A stretch of 64,000 nucleotides of DNA, taken from assembly GCF_000417875.1 (NCBI RefSeq), contig NW_006920873.1:541067-605066 (forward strand), written 5' to 3'. The DNA is from Pseudozyma flocculosa PF-1. Its lineage: Eukaryota; Basidiomycota; Ustilaginomycetes; Ustilaginales; Ustilaginaceae. The notes below the pieces were generated by a model. The model saw only the letters and a list, made by a program, of their open reading frames with translations, was not told the origin of the DNA and ran no database searches. Shown piece by piece: positions 54,029 through 64,000 of this stretch (position 1 is the stretch's first letter; every line of letters begins with the position of its first letter). The position numbers and the translations under genes were made by a program.

Positions 54029-54651
54029 AGCGTGGCTGCCATGGAAAATCATGTACATGTACAGTAGCGTACGATGTCGTCGTCCCGTCGCGATCGCAAT
54101 CGCAGTCGCAGCCATCGTCTATCGCGCCCGAAGAGTGCGGCCGTCTCTCGTGTGACGAGACGTGGCACTTCGAAAAGGCATGGCCGGTCGAAGTGGGGGC
54201 TCGTTGTCCGTCAAGTCAGCCGCTTCTTCTGCTCAACAGCCCGCCATTGCGAAGAGGCGGTTGGTCTCATCTCGTGGTCCAGCGGGGATCCTTCCATCGC
54301 TTCCCTGTCCGTGCGCGTGTGCAACTACGCTCGAGATAGATGAATTCACGCTCAAAGCCATGTCGTCACAAAAAGGTGGAGGCTGTGGCTCGAATTGCTG
54401 CCTGCCTCCTGGGCATAGCCCAGACTCGGGCTTGACAGACCGACACGCCCCCGTGGGTAGGGGTGGCGCGTCTGCCGCTATGAGGAGGAGGCGCGCGGGG
54501 GGAGGGGGGGCGCAAGGACAAACACAAGGCGTTGATTCGAACAGGTGTGACGAGCAGAGGGAAGGCGGCATCGCAAGCCTGCCGCTCGACTGACCAGGCG
54601 CAAAACCAGGGTCGCTACCGGAGCATCGTTGAGCAGGACCGTCCGCGATGG
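54029..54651. other. Convergent interval between RRP7 and secreted gene A
   Basis: No gene was recognised. An open plus-strand frame at 54162-54593 has Gly/Arg-rich, chance-like composition and was not called. Confidence 0.5.
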
Positions 54652-55370
54652 TCAGGCCGGTACAAAGGGGCCGAAGGGGATGCGGTTGTACGGTCCGCCC
54701 TCGCTGTTTTGGACTGCGGTCAAACGAGGCAGAGCGGAAGAGAGTGCGCGTCAGGTTTCGGCAGTTAGAGCCGGCCCTCCCGTATGAGCAGGCTTGACCG
54801 GGGGCTTTGATTTCTTCGATACTCACCTTCAACATGCCACGCTGTGGCTTCGTTGCTGGCGTCACGCCGGACCGCGGCGGCGATCGAGTCACTATAGTAC
54901 TTGGCTTGCACCGGTTCGATCCACGGGGGAAGCGAGACCTCGTCATGCTGCGAGACCAGGCAGAGGGTATTGACATGATTAACGACGAGCGGCTTCCCCT
55001 CTTTGAAGATGCAGATCCTGTAAGAGGGGCCGTTGAGCGATCCGAACTCGGCGCAATCATCTTGCGAGATGAGTTGACAACCCTCGCTGGCGGGGTAGCA
55101 CTTGATGTTGGCGGGCGCGCCGTCCTCCATGACCAGACGGAAGTCGTTGATGTTCCTCGCGCAAATGTTGCCGTTCGATCCGATGGTGAAGAAGGGGTGA
55201 TTGCGTCCGCTGCCCAGGTCCCATCGGTACTTGTGCGACGGGGATTGACGGCCAGTATCGGAGGTAAGTACAATGGCTGGGCCTCCAGAATCTACAGGGT
55301 TCGGCGAGCCGCATGCGCTGGTGGCGACGAGCAGCGGCAGCAGGCACAGGTACGAGGTGATCTTGGTCAT
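54652..55370 (-). CDS. Small secreted cysteine-containing protein A (paralogue of 56107-56817)
   Basis: On the minus strand the exons are 55370..54827 and 54713..54652, giving 201 residues with a 113 bp phase-1 intron. The signal peptide is about residues 1-20 (MTKITSYLCLLPLLVATSAC). The mature part shares with its neighbour an SPxHxYRW motif, a GN[IL]CA[RK][KN]INDF[RH]LV core and PANI[KD]C. Spaced Cys residues, TxCLVSQ and an [AW]WH/QVE junction are also shared. It ends VQNSEGGPYNRIPFGPFVPA, almost the same as the neighbour. Six Cys remain after signal cleavage, compatible with three disulfides. No known domain was recognised. A TATA box lies about 117 bases upstream of the ATG. The gene structure and secretion signal suggest an effector or wall-associated protein, which is inference. 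Confidence 0.87.
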
Positions 55371-56106
55371 CTTGCAAGGTTGAGGCTGATCGAGATTGGT
55401 CTATGGGACGACGGACGACGGACGACGGAGTAGGGGATGCCGAGTTGGGGTGAGGATCGAGGCTGCAGTCGGCAGCTTCCCCGCTACTTATACCCTCCAA
55501 AACCTGCCCAAGGTATGGCGGGTCAAGCTCTTGCACGCTCCTCCGATGTGTGTGACTGTCGACGGCCGAACAGGTGGGTTGCCGGATTGCCTGCCTGCGC
55601 TTCATCCGCCATACTCCTGCGGAAGAGCCGCGATGACTTGCGATGGGGGACCCCTGGCCCGGTCTAGTGGGCTCGTCGTCCTCTGTTGCACCAACGCTCC
55701 GGCTGGGTCGTCACAGTCGCCACACAGGACAGCCGTGAAGACTATCCGCCCACCCTCAGCCCGCGGTGGGTCTGCGACTGTTTCCACCGTGACCCGTCAT
55801 TGCTCCATTGTGTGCGAGCGGATGTAGCCGCGCTCGAGTTCGCTGCTTCACGATTACAGACACGCTGTCACGGGAAAGGCTCGGTGCTGACTTGCTACGT
55901 GCACATGTGCCTGGGCCGTGTAGCCCACAAGCACCACCGCTGGCGCGACTTTCTCATAAACGCGGGTGTTGGCAGCGACAAAGCGATACGATGCAAAGAG
56001 CGGGGGGCAGAGCGGGTACCGTCATCCGGCCGCACAACAGTATCCTCTCGATGCAAAACAGAACCTCTACTGGCGGTGCAGCGTCGACATTGACTTGGCG
56101 CGACGG
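55371..56106. other. Spacer between the tandem secreted genes
   Basis: A 736 bp interval that is the promoter of gene A and the 3' flank of gene B. No additional copy or remnant of the family was recognised in it. Confidence 0.5.
55487..55492 (-). promoter_or_regulatory. TATA box of secreted gene A
   Basis: TATAAG on the minus strand about 117 bases upstream of the ATG at 55370, in the same context (TATAAGTA) as the TATA box of the double-psi barrel gene at 14640. Confidence 0.5.
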
Positions 56107-56817
56107 TTAGGCGGGCACAAAGGGGCCAAACGGGATGCGCTTGTACGGTTCGCCCTTGTTGACTTGGACTGTTCTCGGACCGGGACGAAAGCATGGCGAC
56201 GGAGGCGACGGCAGCGTCAACATGGTCCTTGCGCGCTTCCCCCTCCGTCGCTTGCCGAGCTGGCGGCAAGGACACGGCCGGTGGAGAGCCTCACCTTCAA
56301 TCTGCCACGCAGGACGTCCGTATGCGGCGTTTTGGGCGATGGTGTCGGCGATAAAGTCGCTGTAGCAGTAACCCATGTTGTTGACGCCCAGCTGCCCCGT
56401 CACCCGCGGTTCGGCTTGTTGCGAGACGAGGCAGCGTGTATCGCCGACCGGCGTGGCCTGCCCGTAGAGGCAGAACTTGAACGGATGGCGATCGGCATCT
56501 GGCACAGTGGTGCAGACCTTAGGCTCAACCAAGTCGCAAGAGAGATTGGGCGCGTGGAAGCAGTCGATGTTGGCGGGCTTGCCGTCGGGTCCGACCAAAT
56601 GGAAGTCGTTGATCTTCTTGGCGCACAGGTTCCCGGCTGGCTCAAGCGTGAAGAAGGCGTCGGGCGGGATGCCACGCGACTGGACGTTCCATCGGTACAT
56701 GTGATTGGGCGATCTGCTGCTGGGCAGGTTGAGTGCGCCACGGCCAGCGCCGTCGACGTTCGGGGCGACCAGCAGCACCAGAGCCAGCAACGGGACAATG
56801 TAGGAGCTGGCCTGCAT
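56107..56817 (-). CDS. Small secreted cysteine-containing protein B (paralogue of 54652-55370)
   Basis: On the minus strand the exons are 56817..56295 and 56168..56107, giving 194 residues with a 126 bp phase-1 intron at exactly the same place as in gene A. The second exon is the same length (62 bases) in both. The signal peptide is about residues 1-23 (MQASSYIVPLLALVLLVAPNVDG). Shared motifs are SPNHMYRWN, GNLCAKKINDFHLV, KPANIDC, RCLVSQQ and a C-terminal VQVNKGEPYKRIPFGPFVPA. The mature chain has seven Cys. The middle region is much more diverged from gene A than the ends, as expected for a duplicated secreted family under diversifying change. I know no domain for it. The tandem same-strand arrangement indicates local gene duplication. 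Confidence 0.87.
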   Translation of the reverse strand: MQASSYIVPLLALVLLVAPNVDGAGRGALNLPSSRSPNHMYRWNVQSRGIPPDAFFTLEPAGNLCAKKINDFHLVGPDGKPANIDCFHAPNLSCDLVEPKVCTTVPDADRHPFKFCLYGQATPVGDTRCLVSQQAEPRVTGQLGVNNMGYCYSDFIADTIAQNAAYGRPAWQIEGEALHRPCPCRQLGKRRRGKRARTMLTLPSPPSPCFRPGPRTVQVNKGEPYKRIPFGPFVPA

Positions 56818-57636
56818 CTTGGCAGTGGCAGGGCTGGATCAGATGGTGGCTGCGCGTACAGGAGCTGAAGTAGGAGGATGAGGATGTGCTGCTGCTGCGT
56901 CGTGGGCGGGCAATCGGACGAAGTTGGGAGGATCGCACGGTCTTAAGTACGAGCCCTTGATTGAGCCGGGACCGGCCTCATGACACTGTCGTCCTCTCTA
57001 TGGATCGTAGCAGCGGTCAAGCCCGAGTTGGTGCTGGACCAGGAAGCGGCGACCAGCTCGCCGGCTTGCCCGGACCGAAGGTGGGGGCGACTCGGGAACG
57101 CCCCGATGATTGCAACGTCTAACAAGCAAGGGAAAGCTCGAGCGTTGTCGCGCTGCATTGGTGGTCACCGTGGGTCGCATCGCTGGTCATTGAGGCGCAT
57201 CGCTTGATGTATGAACGGTGGGGACCGGGAGGACTACTGCTTGCGGTCAGCCCGCACGTGTGATCCTGTACGATTGTACTGCTGGACGTCGCGATCAGGA
57301 GCGCTCAACCCCCCCACCCCTGTTGGCTGAAGGTGGGGTCGCCTGCGGATCTGCCGAGAGCGTGGGTGATGTACTAGCGGACGCTTTGTCCCCAGCATGG
57401 CAGCTGCCAGTCCACGGGTGGGACCGATCTCCTGCTTCGAGAGGCTGTGAAGCATCCCTGCTGTATCCTGGTTTCCCCAAGTGGGCCGCTGACTGCATTA
57501 TCTTGGTTCGGACGAGCCCCCTGCTTTCGCCTTCAGAAGTGGCCAGGTCATGTTTTACGAGTTCAGCATCGCTGTGTGCCAGCGTGATTTCACCCTCGCG
57601 ATCCCGACGGCACAGAAGCTTGCTGCGTGGGGTGCT
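56818..57636. other. 0.8 kb intergenic interval
   Basis: This should hold the promoter of secreted gene B and the 3' flank of the WBP2-like gene. No TATA box comparable with gene A was found, and no gene was seen. Confidence 0.5.
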
Positions 57637-58474
57637 TCATGATTGACCGGACGGTGGCTCATACGCAGCTGATCTCGAGCGAGAGAGGAGGGAGAGGAGA
57701 GGGAGGTGGGAAGATCAGCGGCAAGACCCCTTCGAGAGCATCTCGGTGAGGCAGCATCGCCACCGGTACTCACGCAGCGCATCCTCGTCCGCCTGCTTCG
57801 CCTTAACCTCTTCCCACTCCTTTTTTGCCCTCTCTACCGCGTCGCGAAAGGCGACGCCGCCGCCCTCGTTGAACCAGATCTTGAGTTTCCCCTTTGGCGT
57901 CTCCGGCTCCCCCGTCTGCCGTTGTGGCAGTCCACCTCCGGTCACAGGAAAGACCTCGGCTTCGAGATACGCTGCCGAGAAGATGGGAATGATGTATCGG
58001 AAGTTCTGGAAGTGGTCATGGGGGACCGAGAGGGAATGAAGGGACGTTGGCGGTGGTGCACCAGGTGGCGGCGGTGGCGGCATCGGATGGATCAGGAATA
58101 CAACCTGGGAGAGAGAGCGAGAGCGAGGTCCAGGAGGAGGTCGAATCTGCTGTCAGAGTCGGAAGGGTGCGCAACGACGTCTCGGAGACTTTGACGCCTC
58201 ACCCTGCGCGACGTCACGAAGGCCCTGCCGGTGGCCTTGTAGCTGGCCTTGGCGCTGCCCGAGAAGTCGAGTCTGCGATACGGATGCCATGTCAAGGTCA
58301 TTGTCCTGTCGAGAGGCTGTTGAGAGGCTGCTCTTGGGAGCGTGGCGCGGCTTTCTGCGTTAGGCTGTAGACTCACGTTAGCGCGGCGTTCTGAACCGAG
58401 TGAAGGAAGCGCTCATCGTCGAGGGGCAGCGGCCTGCTCGACATCTCGTCGAGCGTCACCCAGTTGAGAGCCAT
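57637..58474 (-). CDS. WBP2-like GRAM-domain protein
   Basis: A 187-residue protein in four exons on the minus strand: 58474..58377, 58305..58203, 58104..57774 and 57668..57637, with introns of 71-105 bp. It starts MALNWVTLDEMSSRPLPLDDERFLHSVQNAAL, the hallmark opening of WW-domain-binding protein 2 and its fungal relatives. The GRAM fold follows through SYKATGRAFVTSRRVVFLIHP, SLHSLSVPHDHFQNFRYIIPIFSAAYLEAEVFPV, and KLKIWFNEGGGVAFRDAVERAKKEW. The last 11-residue exon completes LPAYEPPSGQS, a Pro/Tyr motif that can contact WW or ubiquitin-ligase partners in animal WBP2. A Pro-rich insert (PPPPPGAPPP) interrupts the GRAM domain. GRAM domains bind phosphoinositides, but the fungal function is not established. 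It is divergent from FAT1. Confidence 0.88.
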
Positions 58475-59277
58475 GGGCGGTGAAGGTGTGAATGAGGCAG
58501 TGGTGGCAATGACGAGGTTGTCGGGTATGGCGGTGGCAGTAGAAAGGTGAAGACAGGAGTGGCAAGGGATCGCCTGGTGGTGGTCGCCTGGCGGTGGTGG
58601 CGCGGTGGCAACGAAGATGGCGGGACACGCCAGCGAGCTTGCAGCTGGACCCTGCGCCAGACGCCCGGGCCAAGCAGGAGTACTACTAGTGAAGCAGGTG
58701 GCTGGCTCGCTTTCGGAGCCGGCGAGGTGGTTGGTGCCTCGCTGCTTGGAGCGACGGCTTGCGGCCTTTCACGCTCGCCCGCCTGGCTGGGGAACGGGGC
58801 TGGCGGCCGCTGCGGGGCTGCAGGCAGAGTGACGCTGGCCGCTCGCTCCCTCGCTCGGCAACCCCGCAATAGAAAACAAAGCGGAGCCCAAGCGGAAGAC
58901 GGCCTTGGGCCACCAGCCCCAACGCCCCCTCCTGCCCGGGCGCTGCGGTTGCGGGGACCCTGCTTGCCTGCGGCCGCCGGGCCTCCTACTACTCTGGCTC
59001 TCTCTCGCGATGACTGTTGGCCTGGCCAAGCTCCTTGACACTCGCATTCACGCTCCATCCCAGGACCCGCTCCCGTCGATCGTCGCTCTTGCTGGCTCGT
59101 TCGCCGACTACCACCACCACGACAACGGTCACCACCACCACCACCACCGCCGCCGCCGCTCCCTTCGCTCCTCTGCCCCCGCCCCCCTTATCCTCCTACC
59201 ACCACCACCACCCCGCCCCGCTCCCGTCGACCGACCCCTCCATTCTTTAGCCTCCTCACGTACGGCCTCGATCGACC
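58475..59277. other. Divergent interval between the WBP2-like gene and FAT1
   Basis: A 0.8 kb shared upstream region. It contains an ACC/CCA trinucleotide-rich stretch at about 59110-59215 that precedes the FAT1 ATG. Confidence 0.5.
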
Positions 59278-61313
59278 ATGGCCGGAATCGCAAAAGCGGC
59301 TGCCGGACTGGCGGCCATTGCCTACCTCGACGCCAAGCATGGCATCGGCGCCGACATCAGCCTCGGCCGCGCCGCCAACAAGGCAGAGTGGGTCCACCGC
59401 TTCCGCGTCTGGCGCAAAAAGGTCTCGCTCTACTACTACTTTGACCACCACGTCCAAAAGAGGCCCGACAGCATCGCCTACGTCTACAACGGCGTCGACT
59501 ACAGCTGGAGGCAGGTCAGCAAGGGTGAGTGCAGCGTGGCCCACCACCCGCCTCGGACCCGCCTGTCCTTCCGCGCCCCACCGCTGACGCCCTCAGACAT
59601 CGGCTTTTTCCCCCTTCCGCCGCCTCGCCAGACGTCCACCGGCTGGCCAACTACATCCTCAGCCAGGGCATCAAGCCCGGCGACCGCATCGCCATCTTCA
59701 TGGGCAACTCGGTCGCCCTTGTCGAGTGGTGGCTCGCCTGCATGGCCGTCAATGTGACGCCCGCCTTCATCAACAACGGCCTCACCGACAAGAGCCTGGT
59801 GCACTGCATCAAGGTTAGCCGCGCGCCCCTGGTCGTGTTTGAGCCTGAGCTCACCCCGTCGCTCGCCGCCATCAAGGACGAGTTGCTCAGCCAGACGTCG
59901 GTCCGCAAGTTCCTCCGCTACGACGACGGCGTCACGCCGCCCAACGGCGACGGCGAAAAGGGCGCTGCCACGGGCGCCGAGCTCGCGCTCGACAACGTCG
60001 TCGACTTTGGGCCCGCCGACCTGGCAAAGTACAGCGACAAGCGCATCCCCGACAGCTACCGCGACGCCGTCGACGAGTCGACGCCGGCGGCCCTCATCTA
60101 TACGAGCGGCACCACCGGCCTGCCCAAGGCGGCGCTGTGCTCCCACGGCCGCATGGGCAGCGCCGTCGTCGTGTGGCCCACCATGAACGGTTTCGGCCTC
60201 AAGGACCGCATCTACACGCCCATGCCCCTCTATCACTCGAGCGCCCTCTTCCTCTGCGTCGGCGCGTCGTTCTACTCTGGCAGCACCGTCATCATCGGCC
60301 GCAAGTTTTCGGCGCGCAAGTACTGGGAGGAGGTGCGCCGCTACGACGCCACCGTCGTGCAGTACATTGGCGAGATCGCGCGCTACCTGCTGGCGGTGCC
60401 GCCGAGCCCCGAGGACAAGAACCACCGCGTCAGGATGGCCTACGGCAACGGCATGCGGCCCGACGTCTGGGAAAAGTTCCGGGAGCGCTTTGGTGTCCGC
60501 GTCATCTCCGAATTCTTTGCGGCGTCCGAGGGCAACGGCGGCCTGCTCAACTACAACAGCGGTCCCTTTGGCGCCGGCGCCGTGGGACGCATGGGCAAGC
60601 TGGCGAGGCGGGTGCGGCCGGACTTCAAGATTGTGCGCGTCGACCCCATCACCGAGGACATCTACCGCGACCCCAGCACGGGCCTCTGCGTCGAGTGCGG
60701 GCCGCTCGAGCCGGGCGAGTTTATCATGCGGATCGGCGACCGCTCCATCTCCAAGTTCCAAGGCTACGCCGACAACCCGGAGGCCACCAAGAAGAAGATC
60801 CTCAATGACGCGCTCGTCAAGGGCGACCAGTGGTTCCGCTCGGGCGACCTCATGTCCAAGGACGAGGACGGCTTCTACTTCTTTGGCGACCGCCTCGGCG
60901 ACACGTTCCGATGGCGCTCCGAGAACGTCAGCACGACAGAGGTCAGCGCCGCGCTGGGACAGGTGGTGGGAGAGGCCAACGTCTACGGCGTGCTGGTGCC
61001 GGGCCACGACGGCCGTGCCGGCTGCGCGGCGATCCCCGCCGACGAGGCGGCCAAGGTCGACTTCCGGCAGCTGGCCACCGTGGCGCGCAAGTCGCTGCCC
61101 AAGTACGCCGTGCCGCTCTTCCTGCGCATCGTGCCGCAGATGGAGCAGACGGGCACCGTCAAGCAGCAAAAGGTGTCGCTGCGCAACCAGGGCATCCACC
61201 ACGACAAGTGCGGGTCCGACAAGCTCTACTGGCTGCCGCCCAACGCCGAAGGCTACGTGCCCTTCCTGCCCGAGCACTTTAAGCAGATCGAGGGCGGTCG
61301 CGTCAAGCTGTGA
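59278..61313 (+). CDS. FAT1: Very-long-chain acyl-CoA synthetase / fatty-acid transporter (Fat1)
   Basis: Exons are 59278..59524 and 59632..61313, giving 642 residues with a 107 bp intron. It couples uptake of long and very-long-chain fatty acids with their activation to CoA esters, at the plasma membrane, lipid droplets or peroxisomes. The N-terminus has a hydrophobic Ala-rich segment (IAKAAAGLAAIAYL). The AMP-binding signature YTSGTTGLPKAALCSHGR begins at residue 239. FATP/VLACS-specific blocks follow: YYTPMPLYHSSA-like (IYTPMPLYHSSALFL), YGNGMRPDVWEKF, FFAASEGNGGLLNY, WFRSGDLMSKDEDGFYFFGDRLGDTFRW and NVSTTEV. The C-terminus is VKL, close to but not a canonical PTS1. The intron junction restores YSWRQVSKDVHRLANYI, matching the family, so the model is secure. 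Confidence 0.94.
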
Positions 61314-62772
61314 AAGCTGGACCAGCCCGTCCAGGCCGCGCAACGCGTGGTCCCGTCTGCAGGCTCCTTGCTTTCTCTGTTGCGGCTGTTCCATAGACAC
61401 GACTGCGCGGCGCCCTCTGGGCCCCTTTTCCCTTCCCTCCCCGACGGCACCGTACGTGGCACGGGATCTGACCGACTCTGATTTGAAACGTTCTCGCTCT
61501 TCTTCGCGACGTCTGGTCTGTTGCAGCGTGGCTCGGCCGGACCGATACGTGCCTCCCAGTATAGCTATCCGTGTGCGGAACGAGCAGAGAGGCGGGGCTA
61601 TCCTCTGTTTGGTCGACATGGCAGGTTATGCAGAGTGTGGTGTCCGAAGCCGTTGGCTGCTGCTGCAACCTCCGCCTCCTTCTCGACGATTGGGGGCCGC
61701 CATGGAGCGGTCTGGCATGCGGCCCCCTCCCTCTCTCTTAGCAGCGCATCGGCCTTCGACGTCCGGCGCTTTGGACGCGCCGCTCGGCGGTGAGGCGCCG
61801 ATTCCGCGGGAAAAAAGGCGAGGAAAAATAAAAACTGGAGAGCTCGAGCGGCCGGCTGCGCGCTCGCGAGCTCTGTTTGCCGGCGTGGACCCGACCGCCG
61901 TCCACTCGGGAGGGCCTGGGCCGTCATTTTGGATGTTTCGTGCTTGGCGCTGCCGGTCGTATGATCTCCTTCTCAGCTTCTCGCCGTTGACCCCCGCCTT
62001 GGCTATCGGATGCGCCGGCATCTGTCCTGAACCACCACCACCTCCCCTGCCACCTCCAGCGACCAGCAGCGAAGGTCAGCTTCGATAGATTCCCCTCGTC
62101 TCGGCGCCAAACCTCTGCCACACCGGAGCTGAGCCGACGCCTTCGGCCGCCTACGTGCCCGACACCTCGATTGAGCCGCCGCTCGACGACGATGCAGTAG
62201 TAGTGGAAGGCCGTCATCCCTGGCCGCCGTTCCCGACACCGCACCGCTGCCGTCTCTCTGCTCTCCACGCGATCTACTTGGACAGGAATCGCGCGCCCAC
62301 TGCCTCGACATGTCAGGCGGCCCCTTGCACCCATCACCGCTGCCCATCACCACCGACGTCACATCGTGCTCGCGCCAGCCTCTGCATCCAACGCCGTCCA
62401 GCCTGGATCCGCTGGAGCGATAGCGCACCATCCTGGCCGCGATCCCCAAGAGCTACCATCGTCCGTGCGTGCGACCGAGAACACGCCACCGGTCGCCCAC
62501 TTCGCCCTCGCCCTCTGCGAGGATTCCACTACTTAGCAGCAGACAGGATCGGCGTCGGAACACCGCCGAGTCGGCTGCTGCGAGGTCCGAGCGACGGAAG
62601 CCGGCTGCACCGAAAGGATTCCTCCTGCTGCAGCCACCAGCGACCAGGCTCAGTACTAGTCTAGGAGGGCATCCAGACTTGACACCGACGCGCGCTGGCT
62701 CTCTGCGTCCCAGGCAAGGCCGGAACGGGTCGGACGATTGCACCGCTGCCCGCTGCCCCCACCCCGACGGCG
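61314..62772. other. 1.5 kb intergenic interval
   Basis: This should hold the 3' flank of FAT1 and upstream DNA of the SCAP-like gene. CACCGTACGTGG lies at 61448-61459. No gene was recognised. An upstream exon of the SCAP-like gene cannot be excluded. Confidence 0.5.
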
Positions 62773-64000
62773 ATGGCGAGGGCCGGCGCTGCCAGAAGGG
62801 ACCGCAGGGGTCGAATCGGCTATGCTGCCTCCGGCTCGACGGCCTCGGAGCCGCTCATTGAGCGACTCAACGCGTGGGGCGAGGACCAGTTCCGCTCCCA
62901 CGGCCGCCGCATCTCGCGCCACCAGATCAGCACGCTCCTGATATGCTCGCTCGTAATCACCTCGCTCTTCTACCCCGCCGTCGGCATCTACTTCTGGGCC
63001 TCCAAGGGAGGGCCGGGCGTGTCGAGGGGCGACGCCGCCAGCGTGTGGCGGTCGCTCAGCACGCCTTTCATGGACTCGTTCAGCAGCAGCGGGCGGCGCC
63101 ACATCAACAGCCTCAGCGATCTACGGATGATCTGGGACGATGCAAGGGACCTCAATGCGCTCGACATCCACGATGCCGAGAGGATGTATGGCCCGCAGCT
63201 CGGCCAGCCGCCGTCTGGCCAGCGCGACGGTGCGTCAGAGGGCGAGCCCCCTCGTCGTCCACACTGTCGCACCGTGCGCGTCGAACACGTCTTTGTGACT
63301 ACCGACGACATCATGGCAGGGCGCGGACCCAAGTACGGCAGCCTGGAACGGCCCATCCTGCAGTCGGCGCTCAAGCTTCAGACCGCGATCCAGGCCGAGA
63401 TCCTGCCACAGCAGGATGGGGGTTCCGCCCTTGGACAAGCTTACACTTCGGGACGTCTCGCCTGTGTCCAGCCAATACCCAAGCTTCCGGGTCACGAGGG
63501 CCGACTCGCGGACGCCGATGGACCACCGAGCTGCCTCGCCCTCTCCCCGCTCGAATACTGGCAGATGAGCGAAGCGGCGATACAGCAGGACGAAGAGCCC
63601 GCGCTGACGGCCGCCCGGTCGACGCGCAACGTCACGCTGCAAGGCGTGCCGCTCTCCGTCCCGACGACGCTCGCAGGCCGTTGGCATCTGTTCAAGAAGA
63701 TGCCGCGGGCCGAATACCTCGCGCTGACCTTCTTCCTCGAGGACCTAAGGGACGACAACTGCGCAGCGGCCGCGCGCAGGGGCGACGATGCAGCCGCCCG
63801 ACGCCACGCCACCGTGTCGCGATCCCACGCCGCTTGGCACAAGCTGCTGACTCGCGTCACTTCGGGCCAGGTCAAGCTGGTGCCGTCGGAGCAGGACGTC
63901 TCGCACGAGCTTCTGCTCGAGTTTGCACCGCGCGAGAAGTCTTTGGCCTGGCGGACGGGACACGTCATCCTGCTGGTCGGGTACGCCATCGTGCTCGTCT
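62773..64000 (+). CDS. Sterol-sensing SCAP/Scp1-like membrane protein, 3' end outside window
   Basis: The frame from ATG 62773 is open to the right edge (409 residues, partial). One membrane segment lies at about residues 53-75 (STLLICSLVITSLFYPAVGIYF). A long hydrophilic loop of more than 300 residues with a glycosylation-type site (RNVTL) follows. At the very edge a second hydrophobic segment begins (WRTGHVILLVGYAIVLV), where a sterol-sensing domain would start. One membrane helix, a long lumenal loop and then the SSD is the layout of SCAP/Scp1, which escorts the SREBP transcription factor from ER to Golgi when sterol or oxygen is low. Phrases VEHVFVTTDDI and LSPLEYWQMSE fit that loop. HMG-CoA reductase or a Patched-like protein are the alternatives, but their first loops are usually shorter or differ. 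The SSD itself is not in view. Confidence 0.6.
   Translation, partial: MARAGAARRDRRGRIGYAASGSTASEPLIERLNAWGEDQFRSHGRRISRHQISTLLICSLVITSLFYPAVGIYFWASKGGPGVSRGDAASVWRSLSTPFMDSFSSSGRRHINSLSDLRMIWDDARDLNALDIHDAERMYGPQLGQPPSGQRDGASEGEPPRRPHCRTVRVEHVFVTTDDIMAGRGPKYGSLERPILQSALKLQTAIQAEILPQQDGGSALGQAYTSGRLACVQPIPKLPGHEGRLADADGPPSCLALSPLEYWQMSEAAIQQDEEPALTAARSTRNVTLQGVPLSVPTTLAGRWHLFKKMPRAEYLALTFFLEDLRDDNCAAAARRGDDAAARRHATVSRSHAAWHKLLTRVTSGQVKLVPSEQDVSHELLLEFAPREKSLAWRTGHVILLVGYAIVLV

Noticed and set aside
54162..54593. 143-residue plus-strand frame between RRP7 and secreted gene A
   Set aside because: It has a Gly/Ser/Arg-rich chance-like composition and overlaps the 3' flanks of two convergent genes.
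59499..61619. 706-residue open frame on the minus strand
   Set aside because: It lies exactly antisense to FAT1. Its Val/Leu/Asp/Ala-rich composition is the mirror of GC-rich coding sequence, and it has no domain character.
1..64000. tRNA and rRNA genes, transposons, virus-derived genes
   Set aside because: No cloverleaf with a convincing B box, no rRNA core, and no transposase, reverse-transcriptase or integrase motifs or long terminal or inverted repeats were seen by eye. A covariance-model and repeat search would be needed to exclude small cases.

Overview
The window is nuclear DNA from a GC-rich basidiomycete fungus, most likely a member of the smut lineage (Ustilaginomycotina). The evidence is intron structure (mostly 70-310 bp introns with GTGAGT-like donors and CAG acceptors), the fungal or eukaryotic gene families present, strong C/G preference at third codon positions, and the absence of any bacterial operon signature. 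I place the lineage by overall resemblance only. I resolved 22 protein-coding genes, two of them cut by the window edges. Spliced models were rebuilt by hand so that each junction keeps the reading frame. Several genes, including QCR9, NDUFS5 and the WBP2-like gene, are visible only after joining very short exons.

Layout: 1-1709 is a B-type cyclin (5' end missing). 4410-8473 is a large MYND-finger protein of the Mub1/SamB type. 11939-14508 holds two secreted proteins, a new-looking two-repeat protein and a double-psi beta-barrel protein. 15733-16541 is a MIC12-like mitochondrial protein, divergent from NAA25 (NatB auxiliary subunit, 17236-20647). 21096-23051 is a PTR2-type peptide transporter, convergent with NAA25. 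26839-27935 is purine nucleoside phosphorylase. 28151-30184 (SF3A3) and 30598-32477 (FAL1/eIF4A-III) are divergent RNA-processing genes. 32887-36894 is a 1335-residue Ser/Pro-rich orphan. 41077-41888 is QCR9, and 42991-46503 is an Ivy1-like BAR protein. 46864-47522 (NDUFS5) is divergent from HAT1 (48082-49395). IMP dehydrogenase (50105-52061) and RRP7 (52622-54028) follow.

54652-56817 carries a tandem pair of paralogous small secreted proteins with identical gene architecture and a nearly invariant C-terminal motif. 57637-58474 is a WBP2-like GRAM protein, divergent from FAT1 (very-long-chain acyl-CoA synthetase, 59278-61313). A sterol-sensing SCAP-like gene begins at 62773 and runs off the right edge.

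Most genes are housekeeping: nucleotide metabolism, chromatin, ribosome and spliceosome function, mitochondria and lipids. The accessory content is the four small secreted proteins. Most lie beside long gene-poor stretches (2.7-4.2 kb) rich in simple repeats and in a recurring ACCGTACC/GGTACGGT word. No tRNA, rRNA, transposon, CRISPR array or virus-derived gene was recognised.
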